DNA of 20,538 nt from Priapulus caudatus (GCF_000485595.1 NW_014577756.1:111493-132030); one strand, 5' to 3'; positions 1-9,601 are shown, counted from the stretch's first letter. The notes: a model not told the origin generated them from the letters alone. Numbers and translations: made by a program.

Positions 1-118
1 TCTCTCTCGCTCGCTCTCTCTCCCTCTCTCTCTCTCTCTCTCCCTCCCCTCTCTCCTCCCCCTCTCTCTCGTTTTCTCTCCACTCCCTCTCTCCTCTCCC
101 CACCCATCTCTCTCGCAC
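1..118. repeat. Pyrimidine (TC)n-rich low-complexity tract
   Basis: Nearly uninterrupted C/T with TCTC and CCCTCT variants, running off the left edge of the window. It is a degenerate polypyrimidine microsatellite. Confidence 0.9.
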
Positions 119-260
119 TCTCTAGGGAAACTGCAGATCCACTACAAACTGCTCTCACGACGATGATTTCGACCAGAATTTGCCTCCACTTCCACGCAGC
201 CTGCAAACAAGCAAGATGAGATATCAGCAAGTGCTTGACGTGCGCGTACCACAGCACGCA

Positions 261-286
261 GCGTGCGTGCGTGCGTGCGTGCGTGT
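261..286. repeat. (GCGT)n microsatellite
   Basis: About six tandem GCGT units, ending in GTGTC. This is an alternating purine-pyrimidine tract. Confidence 0.9.
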
Positions 287-435
287 CAATGCAGAGTCAA
301 GTTAACGAGGAAACGGAGAACCTACTTCATTAACGATGGATTCAAACACGACATCCGCATCCCATTCGGACAAATCCGAGGAACAATTAATAACTGGTGA
401 TCTGACAAAGTGCTCGTTATCTTACACACCGTCCT

Positions 436-461
436 CGTTATCATTATCATTATCATTATCT
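436..461. repeat. (TTATCA)n short tandem repeat
   Basis: Four consecutive TTATCA-type units inside the 3' flank of CSN7. It explains the serine/leucine run in the plus-strand reading frame, which I do not regard as a gene. Confidence 0.8.
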
Positions 462-633
462 TCATCATTAGTTTCCACCAGAGGTGGCGTGATCAGGGTT
501 AGCGCCACTAACTACTATCTAATGGTCAAGGACAGTTGTATTGAGTGGATAACAAACAATTGTACATTCATTTATAAGAGTGACAAAGCCAGCGATTACA
601 TTATCACGATTTTCCTGATACAAAATAAACAGA

Positions 634-639
634 TTTATT
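634..639 (-). promoter_or_regulatory. Possible polyadenylation signal for COPS7
   Basis: The plus strand reads TTTATT, that is AATAAA on the minus strand, about 600 nt after the CSN7 stop. I saw no closer AATAAA or ATTAAA between 700 and 1240. In AT-rich DNA this hexamer is common, so the assignment is weak. Confidence 0.25.
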
Positions 640-1006
640 TACAAGGTTAACGAACCGATCTGAATAAATCATACACTGTTCATCACCTAGTAAATTCTAA
701 AGCAAAGACAGTGCACTGCTATACTGAGGAAGAAATGTCAGCTGCATTTTCAGTGTTTAACAATTCGTATAATATATTTTATCTAGTCAAATGGCAAATA
801 ATTGGCCACATTAAATCACAGTTCGAAGTCGTGGGTCACCGTACCAATGAGCTAACCGCAGGGCTGTGCTACTGCCTAGATCAGCATTTCTCACATTCTA
901 CGCCTAACACAGCAAACATACAGCAATATCATAGATGCCAAGATGCTACACCAATGATAGACTAGCCTATCCAGCTATCCATCTAATATGAATTCCAAGA
1001 AGCTCT

Positions 1007-1034
1007 GACCAGTCATTATTGACCAGTCATTATT
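1007..1034. repeat. 14-bp tandem duplication
   Basis: The unit GACCAGTCATTATT occurs twice head to tail. Confidence 0.85.
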
Positions 1035-1240
1035 GTCAGTCACTGCGATACGAAGTTCGTTCTAAGAGACAATGTTTAGCAAAGCCAACAATATGGCGTG
1101 CGCGCGTAAAAAAACACGTATAAACTCGGCTACCTCAACTTATCTAGCAGCAACATCCAACCAAAAAGAGACGGGTTACCCCCACTCAGGCATGCATAGG
1201 TCAGTTAGGCAAGATAGAGTACATTCCAAGTTTATGGTAT

Positions 1241-1372
1241 TCACCCTTTTGTTTTCGATGATTTCTTGGCAGGTTTCTCCGGCTGCGTGACGACGGGTTG
1301 GGCGGAGTCGACTGCCATCGACTCGTCATATTCCTGCGCCTGCGCCTTGAGCGTCTTCTTGATATTCGCCAC
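1241..1372 (-). CDS. COPS7: COPS7 exon 6, C-terminus and stop
   Basis: The acceptor CATAG is followed by GTG GCG AAT. The exon reads [20 protein letters not shown], then an acidic, proline-containing linker and the tail [10 protein letters not shown] before TGA at 1243-1241. [12 protein letters not shown] across the junction matches the human ESEVANLKKTIK segment, and the KK-rich tail resembles the PSKKASKGKG end of vertebrate CSN7A. The 43-residue tail is shorter than in vertebrates. Confidence 0.93.
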   Translation of the reverse strand: MANIKKTLKAQAQEYDESMAVDSAQPVVTQPEKPAKKSSKTKG

Positions 1373-4300
1373 CTATGTGGATACACAGTAGTGACACACT
1401 GCTGACAGCTTCACACAGCATAAACAAGCGGACAGCTTTAGTGTCAGAGCCGAGCAGCGTTTACGGTACACTGCTGCCGTTAAGCATTGCAAGATGCAGA
1501 ATCACACTACAATGATAAACGTCAAATATCTTATGTAACATGTATGTTAGGCCAAAACAAAATCTAGGTGTGGTTACGGTTTCCCGACCGACCCTATTTA
1601 TTCCCAGCGACCCTAGAAACATTTTATTGTCAATTTTCTTTAAAGTAAAAAAAAGAAAAATTTCAAGAAAATAAAATGTTTTCCCTACCTACCTACCCTA
1701 TTTTTATCGGCATGTAACGGTAACCACACATATATTATGTTTTGGCCTTAGCATAGTTGGCCACACAAATCGCTCGTGACACTGACATTGTTAATCCACG
1801 AAGAAAGTTATGCTAAAACCATTACTAAGTCCACCGCTGAGATGCTGTTATCTCTTATTATGTTTATTGATTTATCTCATGTTTTATGTCTTACGATGAG
1901 ACGTATATTGATTGTAAATATTATCAATTTCAGTTTTAATAACTGCCCTGAATGATTATGCTTGTTTGCACCCAAATTATATTTTAAAATTGTTAACGTT
2001 GTTTAACACTTAAGTTTTGGCAATAAACTTATTATCTATGCTATCTATCTATCATGTTATCAAGGCTAACCTATTTCTGAGCATAAGTTTAATCGTTTAA
2101 ACGAAATAATGAGATAAGTTATTTTGGATTGAATTTTTTGAAGATTCTAAGAACAACAAGTGCCGCAGAGGGCGACAGCGGCTCAAACTGACGTGTACTG
2201 TAGCCGGCTATTCTTCTGATAAACTCACTGGCAACCGAATCAAGTGCGCCCTCCGCCACCGCGTTGATAGGCTTTGCTATACTGGTAGTACAGTAATAAA
2301 GATATAGCTGTGTGCTTTAATGAGGCTTCGCTATTTTAACGTTACATGGATATGGCTCGAGCGCGGGCGTAGTGGTTTGTGGTGGTGGTGGAGGGTGGGA
2401 GGAAGGGTGGGAGGGGAGGGGCGGGTGAAGGGGGCTCTAATAGCAAAAGCAGTTCGTCCTTGTTAACAGTCAACAAATCCATGTTTAACCCTCCTTTGGG
2501 GTCAAAAGGTTATCAGAGCACTTACTCTTCGCACGTCAGTGAAAGCACATTTCATGCCGCTTCAATAAAGCCATAAAAATGGTAGGTCACTCTTGAAACA
2601 AAAAGTTTTCAATCGCTCCGTCAGACCATGTCCTCAGAAAAATGTCTAACAATCTGCGCCTGTGCCCCATTGACGCTTTGACCGTGACTCCATTTTCGCA
2701 GCAGTGGTGGCTTTTCCTACCATGATGCTATACACGACTATCACGAGCCTGAGTCAAGCCGTTTAGATTTGTGGCAGCAATTCTGCATTTTCCCCTTACC
2801 TTAAGTTAAGAAGGGAATGTTCCCGCTTCTTTTACACCTCTTGACCTTTGACCCCAGCTTCAACATCCCAACTCGTTTCGATTACCCCCCACGTCCCGAA
2901 TATCGTGACCGTACGTCGAGCGGTTGAAGATTTGTGCCCAACTGTTGAGGAGCACGGACGGACGCACGACGCACGCTACTATCAATCAACTTGCGATTCT
3001 ACAAGCTGCATCTGACTATGTCAGATGAGCTAAAAACCAATAAAATAGTGATATGCTAGCCGAGTTCGTGTTATCAACCACATACTGCAGTAGCTGCTGC
3101 CATCTAGTATAGAAATAAAATACAAGTGTAAATCAATAAAAAAAAATGCACATAGCTTTTCATACTTATTAATTTAGTTGGTAGTACAGTCACTTGTATT
3201 TTCTATTGACACAAAACATTGTTACGTATATATGACAATTAGATAGGCAAATGTGTATATTTAAGACCTATATATATAAATTACAAGGCAATATGAAACT
3301 GCTGTGATTGCCCAGTAATTTATGATGTGAGTAATATGTTGCAAACATTTAACCAGTTCAAATCCATAAAAATTACATTTACCACTTCTACACATGGGCC
3401 ATGTTCCAGATCTTTCGTGCACACGGAACCAGAAAAAAACAATAATAACATAGCAGATTCAACATAGTAAACTTTTTCTCATGAGCATACAGGCCAAAAG
3501 CGCTTGTTTCACGTACCTCAGTCTCAATTGTAGTTTTGATCTTCGTGTGGTGATCTCGCTGCGTGTTGGCCTTCTTCACTTGCTCTTCGATATTTGCTAG
3601 GGTTAGCTCACAGTTGTCGCACCTAGATAACATGTGAACACAACTATCACTCGCTCCCATCCCACACATATTTAGTTGAATGAATGATCGTTCCACTACA
3701 TCGTTGCACTTCACGTAAATAAACCATTATTATCGTATCTGGCTTCTTGACTGTATTCATCACTTAAGACTTAAACCATTAGTACAGCAGCTACAACAAT
3801 TTTCAATCAAGCATGACGGTAAGTGTCGTAAAGTGGGGAAAACACGAGACTGGTTGAAATTATGTTCGAAATAAATACTTTACGACCTAATCCACTATTA
3901 CAACAGCTACAACAATTTCAATCAAGGGCCGACACACATCCATATGCTTTCCTTCCCAGTCTAACATGGTTGCAAAATTCATGGGCCATACAGAATATTC
4001 GTTTTTATCCAGAGATTTCGAATTCAGCTTTCAACATTCCAATCTAACCTCATGAATGAAGCACACTATAATCTAAATGCACGGTGCAGTGCTAAAAAGG
4101 TTTATTTTTTCGCACACGTATCCGTAAACTAAATAATGTATGGGCAAGAAAATGCATAAACATGTAAATTGAAAAGTAGGACAGATAGCAGATTTAAAGG
4201 GAAAAAAAAAAGAAGAAAAAAAAAAAAAAATTCTAATAAATACTGAACAGTGAATTTTTTACGTAGCATAGTTTATACCTATTGTAACTACAAATATGCA

Positions 4301-6743
4301 AGAAATCTAGATTCATGTATCCTTTAAATTGACTACGTCCTACGAATTTTCTATCGGTAACAATTTTTTTTCAAAAGAAAAAAAAATTTTTTGTTGCCAT
4401 TTTTTTTTACATTAAAATGTAAGAATTAACGGGCCTAAAACTTTCTGTCAAATTCATTACCTGATAAGAATTCGTTTCTCAACTAGTTTAAAAATCGCCA
4501 AAAACCTGGATGATTTGAAATAATGTTCCTGACATAATTGCTGCTATATTGTCTTATGTATGAGTCACTAGAGTGTAGGTTCACATCGAGAATAATATAG
4601 TAAAATAGCGAAGTATAAGCAGCAATTTAAAGGCTTCACAGATGCGGCATACAATGCTTAATTTCTCTCAGTACTAGACTAGCAAATACTTCGTGCGCAT
4701 CGCATAATTCACACTCCTACTTTATGACAAAAATAACTCAGTTGCTCGCATTTCAACTGCAGCGTTTCTGTAAAACCCACAAGAAGAGGTAAGAAAACTG
4801 GCATTCTGGCGCAAACACCGACTGTTTGCCAAACAATATAGCCTCGAAGTGGTGACGTGACGTCACATGTTTTTATCTTTGCTACACCCGTACCGCTGTA
4901 CCACTGCACCGCTGCACGGTTGCTTGGGGATTGGGGAAACTGTCAACAACATCAGAGAATTTGAACAACATTGGAGGTATATTTTCAAATACCTTTTATA
5001 AGACAACGCGCAGTGAAATGGGAGGAACTAGAGTTTATTTTGTCATAAGGTAGTGTGAGTATGCATGCCACAAAGTATTTGCTAGTCTAGTACTGGAGAA
5101 ATTAGCGTTTGGATGCGCATTGTGAGCCTTTAACCATAAAAAGTGAACAGAATTACTTATATTTTGTGAAAAAGTGGAAATTTTTTTTGTAATTTTTAGT
5201 ATTTATGGTGACGTAATCACTTTAAAGCAGTGGTGCGTGGACCAGAGTAATCTCACCATTCCTGGAGTATGCCGATGATAGCTGGCTCCATGCGAATGTC
5301 GCGACCGATCGTGTAATCTATCTCTAGGCACTGCCGCTTCTGATCGAGCTTACCGCGAACAACGTTCGCGTATATCACCTCGATTATTAGATCCTCCAGC
5401 CCTCGCAGACTGCTGATGTCAAGTTCTTGTAACAAGACGGAGTAAGGGATGCACTGAAAAATGCAAGGTCGGCTATCATAATCGTTGCTGACGAATCGGT
5501 CGGAAAATTTACAATCCTTCCTTCAAGATTCCTGAATTTGTTGTGAAATTCTAGCCATGCATAATGTAATGCTTTGTCTACGAATCGTTATGGCAAACCA
5601 CACTAACTTCATATAGGGTATTAGAATTGTTAGAGCTCAAATGTACATTCCTATATTGAACGTCAAACCAATTATGACTTATTGAAATAGTGTACCTTAG
5701 ATTTGTTTGCTAATGAAACTATAGTTAAATGCTTCAACTTCTTTGTTTGTGTTGGTGTCATCTCAGGAAGTTGAGCTTTGTTTTCTGAAGTGAATTAATT
5801 AATATTTTACAAATATCCTCAAAATGCATACATGTAAGTTAATATACCACCAACTGGAATTTTAATAAAATGTATAAATGTGTAACTGAAGATCTAAAAA
5901 AATACCAGATTTCACATAATTACTATACAACTCTCTATATATACCGGTACCCAGTTATGGCACAATATAATATTCATACACTGATCCCAACTGGTTAACT
6001 TTATTGCCATTATATTCCTATTACATCTAAATTGTCTGTTAGTTCCCCTTTTTCAGCTAAATTATGCATTCTAAAAGCCAGTTATTTATGCACAGTTTAA
6101 TCAGCAACCTGATCGACATTACCTTTATAATCTGCGTAGGTACCAAATGCAAACAAATGAAGTAAACGCCAGTAAGGTAACGCCTCTGGCGATGACTCAA
6201 CAACCATCTAAATGAGAAAAAACACAGTACCGTTACGTAGGAAAGTTTGTGCTCACCATATAGTGTTTCCCCTGCATTGACACGAGCGAGGTGGGCCGCC
6301 TCGCTCAAATTATCAGAAATTTGTCCAAAACACCGCCTCGCTTCCGAAAATCTCATACAATGTGTTCAGAATAGCTTATAATGCACCAAATTTCAAAAGA
6401 GACAAAGGTGATCAAATAGACAGATCAACACTGTAGTTCGCAGTTGAAAAAAACCCAAATTTGCAATTTACTAAAGAGGAAGGGAGAGAATTCCAATACG
6501 AAATGACAGACACAAACAGAACAGAAAGAAACAGAAGAAAGAGTTGACAGTGATGAGTATAATCTTTATTAATTATCGTGCTGGGAATACCGATTGAATG
6601 TTTGGCATGTCCAGCAGCTCTCCGAAGACATAGACTCCGGGTGCCTCTAGAACTTGCTTAATCAGTTCCACGATGGCTGCACCACGAGCAGTCTTCGCAA
6701 GCAGCAGAAACTGCTCGAGGGGTTGAACGAGGGACTTCTCCAT
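1241..6743 (-). CDS. COPS7: COP9 signalosome complex subunit 7, complete spliced CDS (6 exons)
   Basis: CSN7 is a PCI-domain subunit of the COP9 signalosome, the complex that removes NEDD8 from cullins and so regulates cullin-RING ubiquitin ligases. I assembled six exons: 6743-6591, 6207-6123, 5784-5696, 5453-5257, 3622-3517 and 1372-1241. They total 762 nt, that is 253 codons plus TGA, and all junctions are GT/AG with matching phases. The product agrees along its length with animal CSN7A/B, whose usual length is about 264-275 residues. Diagnostic stretches are [61 protein letters not shown] and [12 protein letters not shown]. The PCI domain occupies roughly residues 1-165, followed by the C-terminal helix and a lysine-rich tail. 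The ATG has G at -3 and at +4. Introns 4 and 5 are the longest and carry small transposons. CSN7A and CSN7B cannot be told apart here; most invertebrates have a single gene. Confidence 0.95.
1550..1747. mobile_element. PIF/Harbinger-like MITE in COPS7 intron 5
   Basis: A 198-bp element with terminal inverted repeats. The left end is GGCCAAAACA, followed by TGTGGTTACGGT; the right end read inward is GGCCAAAACA, followed by TGTGGTTACCGT. Each arm is about 35 bp with a few mismatches. A perfect 3-bp direct repeat TTA flanks it at 1547-1549 and 1748-1750, which fits the TWA target preference of the PIF/Harbinger superfamily. The interior is AT-rich and has no coding potential, so it must have been moved by a transposase encoded elsewhere. 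Confidence 0.8.
1751..3516. other. COPS7 intron 5, remainder
   Basis: AT-rich intron sequence. Around 2160-2270 there is a weak inverted repeat (GCAGAGGGCG and CGCCCTCCGC) that may be a decayed MITE or SINE. Otherwise nothing is recognisable. Confidence 0.5.
2375..2436 (+). repeat. G-rich purine tract with G-quadruplex potential
   Basis: Successive GGG runs separated by 1-5 bases (GTGGTGGTGGAGGGTGGGA, then more GGG and GGGG runs) lie in COPS7 intron 5. There are at least six runs of three or more G on the plus strand, so the minus-strand transcript is C-rich here. Confidence 0.7.
3517..3622 (-). CDS. COPS7: COPS7 exon 5 (residues 175-210)
   Basis: The acceptor ATCTAG is followed by G, which completes the Trp codon started in exon 4. 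The exon then reads [20 protein letters not shown] and [15 protein letters not shown]. The donor is GTACGT, in phase 0. It matches the C-terminal helix region of CSN7 (WC-GCE, GIEEQV-RAN). The helix takes part in CSN helical-bundle assembly, according to the known complex structure. Confidence 0.94.
3775..3926. repeat. Dispersed 35-bp direct repeat pair in COPS7 intron 4
   Basis: About 35 bp around CTACAACAATTTTCAATCAA at 3775-3811 recurs with few changes at 3892-3926, about 115 bp apart. It looks like a local duplication. I see no target-site or transposon signature. Confidence 0.65.
4358..4402. repeat. A/T hairpin
   Basis: GGTAACAA plus an oligo-T run pairs with an oligo-A run ending TTGTTGCC. 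The result is a short imperfect hairpin in COPS7 intron 4, within a generally A/T-homopolymer-rich zone (see also the A-rich run at 4201-4230). Confidence 0.5.
4631..5129. mobile_element. 499-bp TTAA-flanked element with long inverted repeats
   Basis: The left arm, about 4631-4790, pairs with the right arm, about 4985-5129. Shared blocks include AGGCTTCACA with AGGCTCACAA, AGTACTAGACTAGCAAATAC, and TTATGACAAAA. Perfect TTAA tetramers stand immediately outside both ends (4627-4630 and 5130-5133), as expected for piggyBac-type target duplication. No transposase is inside. The centre holds TGACGTGACGTCACATG. Family placement rests on TTAA alone; the AGGC termini are not the usual CCY start of piggyBac, so it could be another kind of foldback. 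It lies in COPS7 intron 4. Confidence 0.65.
5257..5453 (-). CDS. COPS7: COPS7 exon 4 (residues 110-174 plus 2 nt)
   Basis: The acceptor TTTTCAG is followed by TGC ATC CCT. The exon encodes [20 protein letters not shown] then [20 protein letters not shown] and [14 protein letters not shown], ending LQE plus TG. The donor is GTGAGA. This is the most conserved part of the protein, the winged-helix half of the PCI domain, and is nearly superimposable on the human [20 protein letters not shown] and SIGRDI segments. Confidence 0.96.
5696..5784 (-). CDS. COPS7: COPS7 exon 3 (residues 80-109)
   Basis: The acceptor CTTCAG is followed by AA, which completes a Glu codon with the last base of exon 2. 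The exon then reads [20 protein letters not shown] and IVSLANKSK. The donor is GTACAC, in phase 0. [11 protein letters not shown] matches the KLRHLSVVTLA segment of vertebrate CSN7. This exon was found only by looking for the missing PCI segment. Confidence 0.92.
6123..6207 (-). CDS. COPS7: COPS7 exon 2 (residues 52-79 plus 1 nt)
   Basis: The acceptor TTTAG precedes ATG GTT GTT. The exon reads [20 protein letters not shown] then FGTYADYK, followed by one base and the donor GTAATG. It aligns without a gap to the human region ending in FAYGTYADY. The ATG at the exon start is an internal methionine (residue 52), not the initiator. Confidence 0.92.
6261..6350 (+). mobile_element. Possible truncated hAT-type element end
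   Basis: TAGTGTTTCCCCTGCATTGA is followed by a GAGCGAGG and CCTCGCTC hairpin. This resembles the terminal part of hAT MITEs that begin AGTGTTTCCC and continue into a GGGCCGCC-like hairpin. I found no matching GGGAAACACT right end in this intron, so it would be a fragment. It lies in COPS7 intron 1, beside exon 2. Confidence 0.4.
6591..6743 (-). CDS. COPS7: COPS7 exon 1 (residues 1-51)
   Basis: Reads from ATG at 6743 as [20 protein letters not shown] and on through [20 protein letters not shown]. It ends at TCG followed by the donor GTATTC, in phase 0. The block ending in DMPN matches the N-terminal PCI helices of animal CSN7. An in-frame stop follows shortly after the donor, so splicing is required. 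Confidence 0.93.
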
Positions 6744-6911
6744 TGCTAGCAGCGGTTACTCGGCAAAGTATTGGCGCAAGTGTTTACTAAAAAGAAGAAT
6801 GCAATTAGACAAGGCATTAGACTTAACTTGGCTTTATCTTTTGTTTATGTTTTTGTAAGTGGTCACGCACTTACTCACTGACGCTACTCAGTTACTGATA
6901 CTGATGCTGAG

Positions 6912-7146
6912 AGGGTCTATGTCCCCCGGGGTACTGCCGGAACGTACCCTGGTACTATCTAATATGCCGGACCGTACCTCGCCTACTCCACTAACGAGTC
7001 TAGGGAGTCGCCTACGCCTACTCCCTAACCCGAACCCTAACCCTAATCTTAACCCTAACCATATCAAATAGTGACCAGGGTACGTTCTGGTATACCGGAC
7101 CGTACCCAGGGTACGCTCCGGCAGTACCCTGGGGGACATAGACCCT
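6912..7146. mobile_element. 235-bp foldback element with telomere-like core
   Basis: The left arm AGGGTCTATGTCCCCC, followed by GGTACTGCCGGAACGTACCC, is the near-perfect reverse complement of the right arm ending GGGGGACATAGACCCT; about 41 bp with three mismatches. Further in, both arms carry CCGGACCGTACC-type repeats. The loop contains CCCTAACCCGAACCCTAACC and related units (7023-7060). There is no clear target-site duplication; the flanks share only GATACTGA in shifted positions. It lies about 170 bp upstream of the COPS7 start. No protein is encoded; the frames on both strands are shadows of the repeat. Confidence 0.75.
7023..7060 (-). repeat. Interstitial telomere-like repeat inside the foldback
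   Basis: Degenerate CCCTAA units (TTAGGG on the minus strand), six to seven in tandem with single substitutions. Confidence 0.85.
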
Positions 7147-7254
7147 ATGAGCGATACTGAGAAGTTAGAACACTATGACTGTGACTGTGACAGTGACTGC
7201 CCAAGGATAGAGAAGCATGGGTCCGGCAATAAAAACCAAATAGTGGCCTAAGCG

Positions 7255-7302
7255 CCTAACCGCTGCTAATTCCTAACCCTAACCGCTAACGCTAACGCTA
7301 AT
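7255..7302 (-). repeat. Degenerate CCCTAA/CGCTAA repeat
   Basis: Units CTAACC, CTAACCCTAACC and GCTAAC repeat up to the start of the long dispersed repeat copy 1. The corresponding position at copy 2 carries clean CCCTAA units, so this tract may belong to the element's edge. Confidence 0.65.
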
Positions 7303-9326
7303 TATATTGCATTATACATATTAATATTTTAATATTGATGTAAATTGACATTGTTTTTTGTTTGGGACCGATTGTTTTATTTGAAACTGGGTGGGGCCGG
7401 TTGCTGACCGTCGCGCGGGGCCACCCACAAGTGTAAAATCGCTCTATTTCATGTGTATCCCGGGCGTAGTATCGCACAATTACATGAACGTTTTGCCCAA
7501 ATCCCGTGTTACGACGGTTGGAAACGATTTAGATGTGATGTAAACAAACACAGGTCGCGGGTCTGCCCCCGCGCGCGCCCGGGGTGCGCCTCGGCGCCGG
7601 CCGGGGCGGAGGATTGGACTGACAGTAACGGAACGAAATTTCAATACGCGACAAAACTCAGGCGAAACAGTTACCGTACCGCTGACAGCCGGCCGATAAA
7701 CGGCTTCTTCGGAGGCCAAGCAAGCCGCCGCAACGGCGAATGGTCCAGATGTCTTCTCCTTCGATTAATCATTTTTTTTGGTAATTTCCACAATTTTGCT
7801 TCATTAGCAGGACGATAAAATTATGGTCGGCTATTTTAGGCAGAGATGCAGGGAGTAAATTATTATGTATACAATGACCCGGTATATGACTGGGGTCCTT
7901 TGATACTTATTAAAATAAATACAATACACCCCGGCCGGCCGGGCCGGGCCGGCCGTGCGCAAATTTAGAAGTGAACAAACAGAATGTCAAAGTGAAGTCA
8001 TAATGCGGTAGGCCGCAAAGCGCGAATCGTGGGTGGAAGGGCGCCAGGCCGGAAGAAAAAGCCCGTGAGCAGCGCCACATCCCCCCGGGCGAACGCCCCC
8101 GCGCGGCGCCGCCGCCCGCGCCGCGTCCAACACGTAAGCAGCATCAAAAATGCTAACATGAGAAAATCAGAAGCAGCTAGCAAATGTTGGTAAACCCCCT
8201 GATCGAGCCGGATCTATTAATGATAGGAACACTGCAAGTAGTGCCATATTGAGGCGCTATGTAACATAAGCTTTCAAAATGATGCATGTAGTAGATGCTC
8301 CATAAACACCGTGGTGTCAAACCCGAACCCCTGGCGCGCCGCCCGCTGTGTTACGTTACCACCGCCGCCGGTTACAGCATACGTTTCCGTCGAGTGGTAG
8401 CGCGGCCGGGCGCCCTGCCCGCCGAAGAGTATTTTGTTTCCAGTTTGGGCGGGAGATAGGAACCAGGAATTCTTTGTAATTAATGGAGCAGGGATTCGGA
8501 ACGAAAGTAGCCCCAGCAAGTATTTTTTTTGTCGCCTGATTCGGTGAACGTTAGAAGTCTAAGCATTTTCGACCGCGAACAGACAGCCCGGATAACTTTG
8601 TGCTTTGTTGGAAGTTTTAATTGACAAACCTCGCGCCGGGAAAGCCTGGTGGCAGGGCTGGGTGCTTAGCTGGGAAACGCTTGTAGGCACGGGCGCCCGC
8701 GTTCCGGCCCTTCATGTGGGAATGTGAAGTTTTCTGCTATACGGCTAGCATCATAGAAGATTGAATATGAATTAATTGTTCTAGAACTGGCAAGAGGAAG
8801 AGGATAAAAGAATAGAGGAAGGATAAAGAGATAAGAGATTAAGATTGGCGGCAGAGATATCCAACGCCCCCTGCATCTGTTCGTGCCCCTTTTAGAAGCA
8901 CATCCGCCGTCCCCGAAAATGAATCTCACGGCGTCATCCTTGTGCCGAAAACGGACAAGAGTAAATAGGATGACGGTCACAGCGCCGGCGGTAGCTTGAT
9001 AGAAGCTATAATGACGTCAAGCATAGCTTATGAGAGTACTCAGATGACGTCTACGATATTGCTGAACGGTGCGCGGTCCCGTTTTATTGCCTTAAGCACC
9101 CACGGGCGGGCCTTACCGTTTGTATTCGTTAAGCTCGGGCCGCTGGCCGCTAAAAGCGAAGACCGAACGGGTGCGTTTTCATCTACTCGTAGTGGCTGCA
9201 ATAGAGCAGTTGCACCGACAGCTCGTCTTGGCAGTCCGTCCGACAGCCGGCACCGTTATTTGAACGGTAAGTTATTGTCTATGTTTATTTAGTTTTTCAA
9301 TTAGGATAAATTAAATTAAGAATAGC
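7300..9326. repeat. Long dispersed repeat, copy 1 (G/C-inflated)
   Basis: Collinear from end to end with 19097-20514. Shared landmarks include ACGATTTAGATGT, GACTGACAGTAACGG, TTATGGTCGGCTATTTTA, CAGCTAGCAAATGTTG, TGTGTTACGTTAC, CTGCTATACGGCTA, ATGACGTCA and TTTTTCAATTAGGATAAATT. It is about 2.03 kb against about 1.42 kb. The excess includes G/C-only runs at 7554-7612, 7929-7957 and about 8079-8129, where copy 2 has only a few bases. Frames are not conserved between the copies, so I see no gene. The element class is unknown. Confidence 0.85.
9004..9056 (+). promoter_or_regulatory. Two ATGACGTC motifs in repeat copy 1
   Basis: TATAATGACGTCA and CAGATGACGTCTACG sit at the position where copy 2 has its four-unit array. 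The first contains the CRE palindrome TGACGTCA. Binding is not shown. Confidence 0.45.
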
Positions 9327-9384
9327 GGCCCCATGAGCATCAAGGTTTCAAGGAGCATAGGCTTAAAACCATCTTGCGATAGAG

Positions 9385-9601
9385 AGGAGAATGCGAGGGA
9401 GAGAGGAGAGAAGGAGAGGAGAGAGAGGAGGAGCGAGAGGAGCGAGAGAGAGAAGACGAGATGAAGGCGAGGAAGAGAGAGAGAGGAGACCCTCGACGAG
9501 AGAGAGAGGAGAGAGAGAGAGAGATAGGAGAGAGAGGAGAGAGAGAGAGGGGGAGGCGAAGAGGAAGGAGAGAGGGGGAGGCGAAGAGAGAGAGAGAAGG
9601 T
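9385..9601 (+). repeat. Purine (GA/GAGG)n tract
   Basis: Dense GAGA, GGAGAG and GAGAGGGGGAGG units with rare C and T. It produces the arginine/glutamate-rich plus-strand frame at 9391-9633, which I reject as a gene. Confidence 0.9.

Larger units (their letters stand above)
121..1240. other. 3' flank of COPS7, no separate gene recognised
   Basis: Apart from the short repeats listed, this stretch holds only short open frames without recognisable motifs. It includes the probable minus-strand 3' UTR of CSN7. Confidence 0.6.

Noticed and set aside
6240-6356. Minus-strand frame starting [12 protein letters not shown] upstream of COPS7 exon 2
   Set aside because: It reads through intron 1 and an apparent hAT fragment. 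It does not match CSN7, whereas the exon begins at 6207 after a proper acceptor.
7023-7060. Possible chromosome end because of TTAGGG-type repeats
   Set aside because: Tracts are short, degenerate, internal and flanked by other repeats and genes on both sides.
7453-7818. 121-codon frame in repeat copy 1 and its partner in copy 2 (19302-19526)
   Set aside because: The two collinear copies do not preserve a common reading frame, so coding is unlikely.
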